A stretch of 64,000 nt of DNA from Taeniopygia guttata (lineage: Eukaryota > Chordata > Aves > Passeriformes > Estrildidae), in the NCBI RefSeq assembly GCF_048771995.1, contig NC_133026.1, positions 60,575,001-60,639,000 on the forward strand. The letters are read 5' to 3'. Below the pieces are notes generated by a model. That model was not told where the DNA came from, ran no database searches, and saw nothing but the letters and a program-made list of their open reading frames with translations. How positions within the stretch are numbered: position 1 is the stretch's first letter; each line of letters starts with the position of its first letter. The translations under genes and the position numbers were made by a program. Shown here piece after piece: positions 44,601-58,104 of the stretch.

Positions 44601-47299
44601 TATATCCTTGGTGTGTGCTGTTACAAACACTTAATTTTAAAAGCAGTGGAACCATGGACTTCTTTTATTTTTGTCTTCTTTATTTTTGTCTTTGGAAATG
44701 TGTGAATTGTTTGGTCGGTAGCTGTTTCTCTTATAAGGCTGAGTACTTCCCAGCATCTTCTGAGTAATTGTCTAGTTCTGATTTAGAGATCTTACAACAT
44801 GGCTTTCTGAAGAGAGGGATTTTATTTCACTGAATCTAGACCCTGACTGGGGTTTCTGGGACACATCCAAAACAGGCTGGAGGTAGTGAGGATGTTTCTA
44901 CTGAAGCCTTGAATCCTAAAAGGCTGTTATCTGTGGGCCCCCCCATATTTACATCAGCTTGAAGTACAGAGCTGTAACACCAGCCTTGGTAGGCTCTGCA
45001 TCACCACAGTTGTCAGTTTCATGCTGGCTTTCCTCAAGTTCTTCTGTTGCTGGCCACCCAAGATGTATCTGAAACCTTATCATTAATTTTCTTTTTCCCT
45101 GTTCCTAAATGGAGCTGTAGTAGGCTAAAGCTGTTTTTTTCCCTTCTAAAATGTTGAGCAAAACCAAAATGGCTTTTGAAATCTGAGAAACTGTTAGCAT
45201 TAAAATTTCTCCCTCGTTTCTTAACAACCTATTCTCACAAATTCCATCTGTGTTGTGGTGAACTTGGGGGAACCCTTGTCTGTGTAGATCTTGAAGACTC
45301 TCTGCAACCTCATACTTAGTTTTCTGTAATAATTTACCACTTCAATATGAAAATGTGTCAGGACTGAAATTTGCTTTCAGAGGATTTGTAGACCCGGTGT
45401 AGAGCTATGCAATCTGAACTGCTCTAAAATTCACCAACTGGTGAACCTTTGTGCAGTGCTTTTGTCTTGACCATCCCAGAGGTCTCAGCAGTCCTGGGCT
45501 TCTGATTCTGTGTGCCAGTTTGCAAATTGCACAAAATTGCAGCAAGAGCAGCTATCTGTGAGCACAGGCACTTCCCTGTCTCTTGGCATGAATACATTGC
45601 ATTCCATTTTACATTAGTAAAATATTTATGAAGTTTTATTAACATGGTAGGGGCTCTTGCTCTTTCACAAGAGGTAGCAATTATGAGCAGCCTGCCTTCT
45701 CTCTGATTTAATCTACTCTCCCATCTAATGTTTTTCTTTTCTCATCTGGACACAGATAAAATCCAATAACAGGGTATTTATCTTGTGGACAAAACGATCA
45801 GAGTTTGAGTCAACACTCGAGGCAGTCATTGGAGAGATTTCTCGTGCATAGAAAATTTATGACGGTACAGAGGTGCTGGGTTCAGTAATCGAGCCTTAAA
45901 AGGTATTTTCAAACATTTTGTTCCTGAAGAAAACACATATTCCTTTGCAGCTCTGAGCTGTTTACATCTGGATAGTCTGTCTGGGGCTCTAAACATCAGC
46001 AATTGTATGTGTTAAGAAGGAAAAGAGGTATTAAATTTAGGTGTCCTGTTCATGCAAACAATTTGTCATTCTTTTTTCGACCTCCTGAAAAAGAAATGCA
46101 ACAGTGGCATCCTGTGGCCCAAGCAGCTCATGGCAGGTGGGTTTGGTTTAGGGCAGAATCTGCCACTAACGTCTTCCTTCACTGAGTGAGAAATGGGTTG
46201 AATTGTTTCTAAGTTAGTTTTCAGAAGAAGCCCACAATATTCAACACAGTGCACATTTAAAACCTGAAGTAAAAAGCTGCTATATACTTTTCAACCAGGA
46301 CCCTCCACCACTTTATCTTATTCTGCTTATTTTTCTACCAAATACCTTGATGTTTGGGACAGAGAGCATGATCTCAGTTACTCACCAAGGAGACAGGACT
46401 TCTGCACTGCTGTCTTTGTGCTGATGAACATTTCCTCCAAAAATAGGAATAGAGGAGAAGCTCCTGTTTCTAATTAACCCACGGTTTAGTGCAGCATACT
46501 GGGTCTAAAAATGAATGCTTCAGGAATGTCCAGTAAAAAGAAGGCAAATAAGAGTTGTTTTCCCTTGCACCTATATCATACCCAACAGCTCACTTGAAAC
46601 TCAACTTGAGTTTTTGGAAGTCCTGGCTTTAACCTGTTTAACTTGGACAGGCTGTGATTTGCTTACCTCCTCACCAGCAGATATTGGCAGCTGTGATCAC
46701 CAGGCTCTCTCCAAAAGCTGTCAGGCATGCCAGAAGGGACCTTAACAAGAAATATACAGACTCACCTGCAGTCATGTGGGCAATTGGCCAGAAAGCTGCT
46801 GATAGCCTCACTTTTACTTCTTCTCCCCCTGGCTTTATGGTGGCTTCTCTTCTGTAAGAAAGGAGGCGTTAAGGTGGTTTATTTTAAAGCCTCTTCCTTC
46901 CTACTTCTTACCTTTGCATATAGAGGTGTAAGTGCTGTTGAAAGCTCAACATCAGGAAGGAGTGGGGGGAAAATGAAACAACTTTCTTTGGTTTAGTTTT
47001 TCATTTTCTTGTATTCAGGAGGCTCTGCACGTTTTGAGTCATCTATCTTGAGAACTGGAAAAGCAGATTAGGGGCAGTTGTCCTCTGCTGCCTGTGCATA
47101 GAAAAACCTGTGGGCATTCAGTTTTCTGTCGTGCAGGAAAGTCACCATGTGACGGCTGAAGCAGGAGGCAAGGGAACAAAACCAGCAGCAGGCTCAATTG
47201 TTGCCTTTAATGACGAGTAAGTACTCTGAAGATTTTTGTGGAATTGCCTAACTGAGCTTGCACCACACTTTCTGGACGGTATTAATCCCTGGGCTGCCT
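41608..47299. other. Intergenic region, no gene seen
   Basis: Unique sequence upstream of the MARVELD3-like promoter and downstream of BCL2. Short frames on both strands show no similarity. An 18-base C run lies at 44405-44422 and an (AAAAC)-like A-rich stretch at 44120-44165. No RNA gene was recognised. Confidence 0.55.
44405..44422. repeat. 18-base poly(C) tract
   Basis: Eighteen consecutive C between TT and TT. It is prone to replication and sequencing slippage, so its exact length in the assembly may be unreliable. Confidence 0.95.
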
Positions 47300-47700
47300 C
47301 TTAAAACACGGACGTGCATGAAAACAAACAAATGTTGAGACTGGCAGTGGCTCCAGAGATGTTAACCCCGCTCCTTTTGTCAGTTAAACTGACACGCCAG
47401 ATAAGAGGAGCCGGTGTTGGTATCGTCTCTTGCATAACAAACCGCTCTCGACAAAAGAAGCAGCCTCCTGTCAAACGAATTTCCTTTACAACTGCCGAGG
47501 GGACTATTTTTAGTTTCATCTGCCATTCTTTACTCCTTAATCATCGGCTTCGCTTTTTCTCAGTTTTCCCCCTTTTCCCCCTGCACAGCTAGCTCTGATA
47601 CCAGGTGCTGCTGATAATTGGCAGAGGAGGAGGGCACCGGGCTCTCTGCTGTTCCATGTTAACGTGTGTCTGTATGGGATGCTACGACCTTGCCATATGG
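47300..47700. promoter_or_regulatory. Candidate conserved enhancer with MEF2, GATA and palindromic sites
   Basis: This 400-base stretch has several CpGs and a dense set of good transcription-factor words in otherwise bland intergenic DNA. These include GTTAAC (47361-47366), the palindrome CAGTTAAACTG (47381-47391), AGATAAG (GATA site, 47399-47405), the perfect MEF2 word CTATTTTTAG (47504-47513) and CTGATAATTGGC near 47610. It lies between the MARVELD3-like gene and BCL2 and could serve either. The call is from motif density only; conservation was not tested. Confidence 0.35.
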
Positions 47701-50700
47701 AGCTCAGCTCTGGCCTGTGTTTCTAGCTTCAGAGAAAGGCAAACAGACCACTCTGAACCTAAATGAGGGATGTCAAAGACCAGCAAGTAAAGGGGATCAA
47801 TTCTAGCCAGAAAAGGGTTTTTTAGCTAAGGCTATGCTCAGAAAACATGTTTTAAGTTGCAGGAGTAGAGCTACAAATGTGCAGTGTTGAAATGACATCA
47901 CAGACACACTGAATCAGGCAGCAAATTCTTCATATATTATTGGCAAAGCAAAGCAGTGCCTGGCTTTTCCACTGGAGATAAAATTAAAGTGCTGTGGGAA
48001 TGATGGTGTTTATTTTGTCAGTTTTTACTCTGTGGTACTGGCTGCTTTTCCTATTGGTCTGCTTCAGCCGCTGCATGTTTGTAGCCTTTTGAGCAGCAGA
48101 ATAATTCTTGTCTTCTGGCTGAGATATGAAACAGCAGTCCTGCCTATCTGTAACCCATTACAGATTTTGTAGTGCTGTTTGCAAGCTTAAGAGCATCTTA
48201 AGGCTTTAGTCATTCAGGAAGCAACACTTCTTTGCTCAGTTGAGCATAGTAATTCAGTCAGGGCCATCATCCTCCCAGCATCTTTCTAAAGCCTAATTCA
48301 AGTGGGTTTTTATGTGTTCTATATCTTCTTCCTCCACAGTATGCAAAAGCTTCAAATAAAGAGTGGTTTCATGCCCGTGGTGCTTCTGTAGAGTGCAAGT
48401 TTTATACCCATTTTATAGCTGGATTTGAGAAACACAAAGGCAAAGTGAAAAGTCCAGTCAAGAGGGAAATCTCTGGCAGCAAAGGAAATTATGGTTGTGT
48501 CACCTGAGGGAACTTAACAGTACTGAAATTAATGTCCTAGCTAACGTTTTCCAGGGAAGTGCCACAATTCTCCTAAACAAGGAATCCCTAGAAGTGGTCA
48601 AAACTTTTTATCACCACTATTTTCTTAACAAATATGAGTTTTCAAATGATACAAGATGTTTGCAGAAAATGTACTTATTTTGAGAAAGTGAAGTAAAATT
48701 TATTGGACTTGAACAAAATGAGTTAGGTTTATAAGATTTATAATGTAAATGTTCCAATTGGTCTTTTTCCCTAGTGTAAACAAAACAAAAAACCCAAAAA
48801 ACCCAAACCAACAACAACAACAAAACCCAACAAAAAACCAAAACAAGAGCAAACAAATAAACAGAAGCTGGAAAGAAAGCAAAAAAGCGACCTGGTTTCT
48901 CCAATGAAATGAGAATGCTATATGGAAAAATAAAACTACATCATTTTTCAGGCTTTTCTCTCTTGATTCTTAGTCTTTTCTTTTTGTCCTTTAACTGACT
49001 ATTGCAAGTGTGACCAATTTCCTTAACCCTAATAAACATGCACCAGCACTTTGAACAACACTCATTAGCCAAGGAAAATGAGAGGGAGAGAGCTGGGAAG
49101 ATATGGGAATCCTTAAAATCATAAAATAACTCCCTAAGTTACAAAAAAGTATATCTAGCAAAATATTAAGAAGTTCTATACTTAATAATAGAGCTTTGTG
49201 CATTGTATCTTAAAGCTCACAAGCAGGTATTGTATTTGAAATAAGTGAGCATTGTTTTAACCAAAGGTATGTCTTCTTAATAGTGGTTAGATAGAACTAC
49301 TGTCAATATGCTTTTGCTTTGTGTGAGTGGTCAAAAAGCTTCTAAAGCAAGTTGTAACATTAAGTTCTTTGTCTACTGCCTGGGATGTGAGCTGCTGGCA
49401 TCTTCCCATTGTCATAACCATGTAATGAGACTGATGCTAAAAACTAGACAACTCGAGATGTGTTCCTCAGCAATCCCGTCCCGTTTGTGATTTGTACATA
49501 GTCCCTCAACCAGCGATAGGAGGAGGTCTTATGGCTGATGACAGTGGCTCCTTGTGACTTTGGTTGCTTTACTGTCCAGTAGAACAGGGACTGTTCTCCT
49601 TAGCAATTCTTCCTGGCTCACCTCCTTCCACAGCCTGGGCTCTCATTGTGCAGTAGCCCCCAGATTCATGCACCTGTGCTGGGATCCATCTGATGAAATC
49701 CATGTATAGCAGAATTATCTGTGGGCTTCTCAAAGGCTGGTTACCCCTGGCTGTGGCATACACCACTGTGCAGCCTACAGTATGACATAAAATTGTTCCT
49801 GCTTTTCTTTTCCCAATATACCATTGCTTTTGACAGTGTGACTCTTTACTTTCAACTTTCTTTATTGGGACATTTGTGAGAATCTGTTTCTGATTCTGCT
49901 CTTTTGAAATCTCTGAATTCAATTTTGGTTTAGGAGCTGGAAGTAGCGAAAACATTAAAAGCAAGATTAGTTTTGTATTTTTGAAGATGCTTGAAAGACT
50001 GCAGGAGAGCTGTCAGGTTAGTGATGGCTTGTGAAATATAAAAGCAGACAAGCAAAGGTTTATAATAATTCAAGATCTGTTGAAAACCATATTGAAAGAT
50101 GGCTAGCAGTGAGGGTTTTTTTAAGAGAATATTTTCATTGTGCATATTCAGACTCAGAAGTGTATTTCAGCCCTTACTGTGGGAAAAAGCTTGTGACTTT
50201 AGCTTTATGGGCATCCTTTGGATTTTGCCTCTCTTGCTCAGATTTTCAGTCTTTTCATCCCAGTTCATCTGTCACATCTCTTACCTGGCTTCCTGGCAGG
50301 GATACTGCCTTTAGGTGTCTGCACAACTGGAGTCCCCATTTCCCTGCTGCCTGGGTATGTGAAGCCTTTCTTTCATGCATTTATCCACTTGGTCAGTAGT
50401 TCACTTCCCTGCCTCTCTAGGCTTTTGTTGCTCTACAAAAATGAGTAGTTGAAACTTCTCCTGGATCAGTGGTGTGAGAAGTAGAAAGAAACTTCTTGAT
50501 GAAGAGTCCAGGAAAAAATCTTTTAGGTTCCACTGGGTGAAGAAGGCCTGACCTCCAAAATTTCCCACGGCATGTTAAGAGGATTTGGGTAAAGATCTCA
50601 GGAAAAAATGAAAACTCTGCTTTCAAAATGGCCATGGAATGAGAAAGACAAACTAAAAAACAAATTTTCCTCTCACACTGTGTAAAGGGCTCTCTGCTGA

Positions 50701-51638
50701 ACAGTCACCAGCTGAATGCATATAAGAAGCTGCTAGCAATCATTAAGCTCAATTAACCATATTCTTGTGCCCATGATACATCTGTAGATTATTTAAACAA
50801 AGTGATGGTGGGCAAGGAGGAGGGGAAAATGGAAGAAAAGAGGTTCTGCTGTGAACACTTGTACCACCATCACCCAAGCGATGCTGTAATACAGAAACTG
50901 GGTCAGAGACACCCTTCCCCCTCCATGCTGCTGTCAAAGTTATTTGAGTGTCTATTGAAACCCTCACAATAGAACAATTTGGCTCCTGCATTTGCTAAGC
51001 AAAACTGATTTGTATTTCTTCATTCAGAAAAAAACTGCTGGGTAATTTTGTGAGCAAGTACAATGTGGTGGTTTAGTAGATCCCTGAAAGCTGATTTCTT
51101 GGTGATTTGTTTTTAGTTTAATAAGACATCAATGCTTTTATTTAGCATTTCAGAATTGACATGCTGAATCTATGTTTAGGAGCCTTAAACCTCTCTCTTG
51201 CATCTGTTAGTTTTAGGACCAGCACTGGTAGTCTTCCTCCGAAGTTCGAAATATTGTGGAAAGGCTCCTGAGAGGTTGTCTTACTGATAATTTAAACCTA
51301 AGTTAATTTCTTTATTTGCTTCTAGGATGATTGAAGTAAAATATATTAGTTTGGAAGTATGGCTTGGCTAAATTTAAACACAGTGCTCTTCTGGACTCTT
51401 CCCAATCCCCTTTTTAATCCTGAATTTGAGTCTTTCATCCTTGTTTACAGCTGCCCCATTAGCAGTCTCAGCCCTTCTGGTGCACTCTGTCTGCTCTGGG
51501 ATTTTTCTGTCTTGTTTTTCTGGCTTCTTTCAAGGAGTCCCAGTGGCTCTACCTTGTCCTGAAAAGAAACCAAATTACATTTCATGCTCATAAGGACAGT
51601 GTGCATAGATTGTCAGTAAGCACAGAACTTGGGTGTTT

Positions 51639-51671
51639 GGCTATAAGTAGGCTATAAGCAGGCTATAAGTA
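51639..51671. repeat. Three 11-bp tandem copies of GGCTATAAGTA
   Basis: GGCTATAAGTA, GGCTATAAGCA and GGCTATAAGTA follow one another directly. This is a minimal tandem array with one substitution. Each unit contains CTATAAG, a TATA-like word, but nothing else marks a promoter. Confidence 0.9.
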
Positions 51672-54152
51672 GCCCTTATTCCAAAGGAGACGTGAGTGAA
51701 GTGAAATAGCAGGGTCCAGAGTTTGAACCTGTTTTGTTTTCTGAGTTAATAAATTCTCTAATTTCACTTCCCCTCCCTGCTGCCCTCAACATGCAGGGAG
51801 GAGCGAGCACAAGCCCTCTCACACATTTTTCCCCTTATATAAAATGTAATTTCTTTCCTGAAAATTGCCCAACTTGATGGACACTCTGCAGCTGGCTGGG
51901 GGACTTAATTGGCCATGAAGCCCAAAACGGTGTTTGGGCCATGGCTACTGGGAGTTGCACACCCTTAGTAGTTGTTATATCATGTGTTAAGGAGGCATGT
52001 TTGGGAGTGATGAAGGAGGAGGAGATGGAACATAATTTCTTTGTTTTCTCTATACCTCACTCTACTCTCTGAACAAGGTATTTGTTATCAAGAAAATGTG
52101 AGAACCTTTGTGTCCATTCATATCTAGCTTATTTCTGATTCTTCATCTTATTGTGTGTTTGAAAGAAAAAGGGAAAAAAGGAAACAATACCCCAGGTTGG
52201 GTGTTAGCTTCAACAGTGAACGTCTCTTGGGCTACATTTCCTTACAGGCACGTAATTACCTATGTCAACCTCTCTTCCTTGCATCCTAAGTATCAAGAAG
52301 AAGAAATAGAAATTCTTGCCATTCCACCCCATTGCCCAACTTTTGGGAGAACCTCAAGAAAAGAAGCAGTTTGCACCCTGAAGTCTGACGGCAAAATGAC
52401 TTATCTTTTTATCAAGGCTAATCACTTTCCAGCGCTGTCTCTGGCAAATCCTCTATCTGTAATAATCAAGTCAGTATATATGACATAGTTTTTTGACAGA
52501 ACAATATTTCTTAATAATTTAGTAGCATTGTACACACACAAAAACAGAGTTATAATTAGCTCTCATCCCTAAAGTTGGAAGAGCTTTTCAGTTCATTGGA
52601 GGCTGCTGGCCAATTCTCTTATCTAATTGGATGAAGTTCCTACTTTCTCCCATAATGTCTGCTTTTACACAAACTCATTAAGTGCAGCTGTACTCCAAGT
52701 TTCTAACAACAGTCCCAGTGAAGACAAGGCAGAAGTTTAATAGCTGTTCTGTTCTCTCTTTTTCATCTGATCTTAATCCATTTTGGTAGTTGATGTGTGC
52801 CCAAACATCTTTTCCTAGCACCTAATTCTACCCCCTCTGGCTTTTTATTATGAATTATATTAATAATTAGAAACCAGACAAATTGCATAAGATTGACCTG
52901 TTTTGAAACCGGAGAGTTTACAACTTGCTTTCAAGGAAGATGGATTTAAAGCAATTATATGTTTCTGTAAGGCACACAGAAGTGATTTTCCCCCTTCATT
53001 TTGAAACTGGCATTAAGATGAAATCACATAATCACTAAACTATTCTTTAAATCTTCAGAGACATTAAACTGATTATACAGGTAGAATAGCAGCAACATAG
53101 TTAACATATTAAGGTTTTTCATTTAGGTAATTTTTTTGGCAAAATAAATACATTTTAAACCACCCCCCCCCTTTTGTCAGTCTGCTTTTTTTTTTGCATG
53201 TTGCTCTGTGTAATTTTGAATTTCTACTTAGCCGAGTATACAGAGTAATAGAAAGTCTTCATTCACCAGAATTCAAATTTGTCTTGCAGTACTGCCTACA
53301 TACATTCAAATAACATTTACAAAGAAATGTTTACCACACACTTCCAGCAATACAAATATGTCATTAGTATATCTACTATTAGAGTGATTTTATGACTTCT
53401 ATGGATGTTTTTTTCCACTGAAGAACTATTCCAAGGTTTACTTGGGAACTTCCAGCTGCATAATTTCCTTTCCTTACTGTGTTCCATTTTCCCACCAAAC
53501 AAAGGCTGTAGGAGAGAGGGAAACTCAGAGAAGTTTTCTCACAGCATTGATTGTTTCATGAGGACATGTATGTGTGATGATAAATGCTCTTGCTCAGATA
53601 GCTGATGATATGGAGACATAGGTGACAATGAGGAGGACATTCGTATGCACTGGCATCTGAAGTTACAGCTGTGTATGTGCACATGTCTGCAGGGCAAAAG
53701 AGGGGAAACAGCAAAGAAGTACAGTGAGACATCAGTGGAGGGATTCAAACTAAGCCTAAATTGAATAAGAAGGGAAATTTCCCTCTGTTGGTGCTCCAGC
53801 TCATAGCATCGATATTCCCTTCAGCTGTAGTGCTCTCCTGGTTCTGAAAGTCACCAAAGGCTTGACCCTTACAAGGTTCACAACACATCTGTCTAGCATT
53901 TAAAGATGCAAACATCTGGCAAAATCCAAAGGCCAGTATGAGTAGGGAGGACCTACTGAACCCTACTTCCTCTGCCTTAGAGACTTCCCTCAGTTCAAGT
54001 CCTCATAAAGAGGTACCAGAGTTGAACATTTTGTTTCTATTCCTGTGAGTGTATGAAAACTCAGCAGTGTTGTAACCAAATCCTAGTCAAAAGATCTTTA
54101 TGGCAAAGTTGGCAAAATTCAGGAGTGCAGGTTGAATATCGATCTTCTCTGT

Positions 54153-54196
54153 ACTATACTATACTATACTATACTATACTATACTATACTATACTA
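54153..54196. repeat. (ACTAT)n microsatellite
   Basis: A perfect pentanucleotide array of about 44 bases (nearly nine units) in intergenic DNA. It is likely polymorphic. Confidence 0.95.
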
Positions 54197-57100
54197 ATTG
54201 TTATAATATAAAATGAATCTTAGCATGAGTCATGGGTAGTTTTTTGACTGATAAATGTCTCTAATCAAAAACTGAAATCTGTGAACATCTCTTGTTTTCA
54301 CATAATTGGCTCCATCTGTAGACATGTTCCATCCTGGTCTCAATCCCTGTGTAGACAAATACAAAACATGGGCATTCTTGTTTAGAATCCCATTTGTTGT
54401 CTCCACTGGGCCTGCTGCCCTACACATACCTAAGATAAGCTTGTCTGACATTCGTGAGTGAGAACATTTAGGTACTTTCTACCCAATAAAGATGATGTCT
54501 TCTAAGTGTGTAAGCTTATTTTTAGAGGAAATATTTATGTATTAAAAGGGCTCTTATAATGCTGGAACATTTGTTTTGCCAGCTACAGTCATCGTAGGTA
54601 CATCATTAAATTTACAACAGTAGTTGATCTCTGCTAATTTTGTAATGTTTTGACAGAACTTAACACATGAATGTATGTTTGTGCTACTAGTCATCGGTGA
54701 ATCATGCCACTTAATTGGATGGGTCAAGAAGATAAATAGATGTGGTCTTTGGGAAATGAAAATGGCTTCTTTCATTTGTGACTGAGTTTGTTTGTACATT
54801 GCTTTTGTTGGAAGTAGCAATTTTTGATGGGGATTATGGAAAAAGTGGTGACTTATTTTCCTAACACTTGAATGAGTGGTGATAGTTGTTGGAAGATGTG
54901 ATGACAGAAGAAAAGAGGGTTTTAATTTTGGTTTTGAAGTGGGTGGGGGTGGGCAAGTGGATACTCAAGACACATTAATGAAGTTATGTTGACAACTGCT
55001 AAGTGTGAAGTCTGTCATGTATTTCATTGCAATGAATGTGTGTTTATAAGCAAACTGCATTGGAGACATCCATGCAATTGTCAGCTGTAATTAAAAGATG
55101 ATTCAGCAGTGGACATACAGTTGAAAATAAAGGACAGAAGGATTATTTTTTATCTGGGTGTGTAAACTTTTGTTTGCCAAAAGTGACATATCTTTTTGAC
55201 TAGCTAATTCTTTCCAAGTATCTACTTGGAACAAAAAAAAATTGACTTAATTTAAAAAAAAAAATTAAATACAGTTTCCGCAGTAGGAGAGAGCATGAAC
55301 ATTTTAAGACAAGCAAGTGGAGACTTTTTGGACATATCCTTGTTGATGGCATTCTGGAGATACATAGAGAAATTACTTCCAGAAAGACTTGGGAAAGCAC
55401 GAGGTAAAACACCACTTGTCAAGCATGCAAAATAAGCAAAGCAAAGGATAGTGCTTAGTCCAGGGCACATCTCTGCTTGCATGTGCCATGCTCACTTGTA
55501 ACACATGCTGCACCTGTGTGTCACGGTCCATTTTCCTAATACCTTTCTGACTGTACTATGGATTTTGATGTTGCTTTCAAAGAAGCTTGAAATGAACAGC
55601 TGGGGTTTCTGCTCATAAGGGATGAGCAATATTCAGGATGGCTGGCTGATTTTTCCCCCTGACACATAGATTCCTATCAACCTGAACTTAAGAAAAGTAA
55701 AGGTATTTGAGGAAGGATCCAGGCTTTTCTCAGGGAGTTGAATAGCCTTGTGTAGCAGTTAAAGCTGTTCTGCAGCTATCAGTGACTCCATTTCCAGTGC
55801 AAGAACTAAAATTTCTCTTCCTAGCTCCAGTTAATATCGATGGGAGTTTCCCAGTAGATGATGATTGGAGTAGTTCTCAAGTGGGTAGCATGCTTTGAAA
55901 AGCATGTGATGTGATGAGGAGCTTAGGCCTATCTGAACATTGGATGGTGTCTCATCTCTTGTTGGAGGCAGCTGTATAAATTTTTCTTTTTATACTTCTT
56001 AAATATCTTTTATGACTTCTGGACTGCCCTGCCTTTCCCCCTCCATCTTGGCAGAAAGCAAGAAAGCAGCTATAAAGTAACAGCAGTGACATCTAATTCC
56101 AGAACTGGAAGTTGTTATTTGGATGTAAGTGGAAGCAGTGCTATATGTCCTTGGTTAAAGATTGATTTTGTGTCCCTAATGAAAACACAGGGATAAGGAA
56201 GCATGCTGATTTAGGTGGTAGGCAGCTGGAGTGAAGGGCATATTAGGTACCTAGTCTGTGAGGTGAAGGAGTGAGGAGGAGCTGAAAATGAGCATCTTTG
56301 TTTAAAATACATCTGTTTCTTTTCCATGGCCACATTTTTCAAGTGTAAAAGGTATATCAGCTTCTTTTACAGTTGCGCATTGGAGGAAGCTGTGCCTGCC
56401 ACTAGCAGTAAATGAGTTACTTAATGGGAAGAATGTTTGTGAAGCCTGGAGAGAAACAACAGCTGCTTTTTTGAGTAAAGAAAAAAAAAAAAAAAAAAAA
56501 GCCAAAAAACCCCCCAACGCTATAACATTTTAAAACTGTAGCATGATCAGGGATTTTTTTTTTTTTTTTAAAGGCCTGGATGAAAGGAAATTAGTAATGT
56601 GTAGGGAGTGCTGAATTGCCCAGGCACCTCACCTGTTTTATTCCTAGCTGCAGAGGGAATTCAAAGTTTGACACCAGATGTAAAGCAAACCCAGTGCTAC
56701 ATGAACTACTAGCCAGCTTCCTTCAGCAACATTAATTTACAGTCTCATGAGAGAACACTTTGGCTTGCTGCCAGTTTTGACTTCAAGCAGCACTGTCGGA
56801 GGACAGAGCAGTGCAGGCAGTGGTCCCTTTCAGGCCACGGCATCTGGGCACTGGAGCAGCCAGCCCAGGCTGCTGGCCGGGCTCCGATGCAAACACTGCA
56901 GGGCACGTCAGTGCCCAGCTCCCCGCTGACAGGCAGCATTAATTACCCTGCAGCTCCATGGCTCTGCGCCGCCCGCCTGCTGCCTTACAGGGCGCTGGCA
57001 TCTTTATGCTGTGGAAGTGGGCTTGCCAAAAATTATGTCTGAGGCTGGCTGATGTGTTTGGCATTGCTGGGCCCTGCCAGTGGGTTCCTTGGTTGTTTGC

Positions 57101-57369
57101 TGGGAGGAGGGCAGTGGAGGCGGTACAGGCCAGAAAGAGGAGCTGTTTAGCCAAAATCTTTTTGGTTTGCCATTGGCAGTGCTGTGGGATGACACAGTAA
57201 GAGGTAGGGAGGCGTGATGCCTCTCAGCTTTTTCCAGTGATCCTGTCTTTGAAGGACTGCATTTCCAAAGTGCCTTGATGCCTGTTAGGGAGTTTTATGT
57301 GACTCATGGATTCACTTTCCAATCTTTTGCTGTTTTCTTTTGATTTCTTTTCAAACTATCGGGTCATAC

Positions 57370-57517
57370 GTGGATATACCATCCCTTGAAGTGTTTGAGG
57401 CCAAAGTCTATGTGGAATCTCATCTCGTGAACAGTGTCCTTGCCTGTGGTAGGGGGGTGGACTAGATTATCTTTGAAGGTTCCTCCCTACCCAAATAATT
57501 CAATGTTTCTGTGAAAG
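57370..57517 (+). mobile_element. CR1 LINE 3' terminal fragment, sense
   Basis: The words CATCCCTTGAAGTGTTTGAG, GGGGGTGGACTAGATTATCT, TTTGAAGGTTCCTCCCTACC and AATAATTCAATGTTTCTGTG follow the last ~150 bases of avian CR1. The copy is strongly 5'-truncated but keeps the 3' end. Confidence 0.8.
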
Positions 57518-58104
57518 GCTGTACAGTTTGAATGCTAAGCATTTATGCTTTGGCAACTGGAGGTGTGTGTTGTTCACTCTAGTGACTTGGAGGGTTGAAC
57601 CCTGAAGAGAGCAAGAGACTTTTTGTCAAGTGATTTGTTTTCAGGGTTTTTTTGAGTAAACTTCTAGTAAATCAGGGGTGATTACTTCCACTGCAGCAGT
57701 AATGTACAGTCTAGCTTTTTTGTCTGTTTTTTTTCTGAACACAGCATTTTCTCCTTTCACAGTTTCTGATGTAGTTGCCCCAACAAAGGGTCTATCAAAG
57801 TTATTGCCACACTAGCATGTAGACTGCATGCATTGACTTTTTATGTGTTTGCATCAGATATGCTCATCAGTTCATAAGACTGATTATTGTGGGTCAGTGG
57901 AACAATAAATCTAATTTTGGGATTCATGAGAATTGATTAAAAGAGTTTTTTGAAAGATTATAAACCAGTTCTATGGCATGCATTTATGTTATTTCATTAC
58001 ACAAAGAGCTTCTCCTGTGTAAGCTTTCCCATGCTGGATCAAGTTGACCAAATGTTTTCTCCACTGCTGTAAGACAACTTCCTGCAACAGGGCTTTTTGG
58101 TGAA
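57518..58104. other. Intergenic spacer between CR1 and LTR
   Basis: Unique AT-rich sequence with short T runs. No gene or repeat was recognised. Confidence 0.5.

Larger units (their letters stand above)
47701..57369. other. Intergenic region, no gene seen
   Basis: About 9.7 kb of unique, AT-rich sequence with scattered low complexity: an AAAACCC-type A/C-rich stretch at about 48778-48846, a C9 run at 53163-53171, A20 at 56481-56500 and T16 at about 56554-56569. A locally GC-richer part lies at 56750-57150. The longest frame (52108-52488, +) has no recognisable features. No exon with flanking splice sites and family similarity was found. Confidence 0.5.

Noticed and set aside
52108-52488. 126-codon plus-strand frame in the BCL2-MARVEL interval
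   Set aside because: No recognisable domain, codon bias or flanking gene structure.
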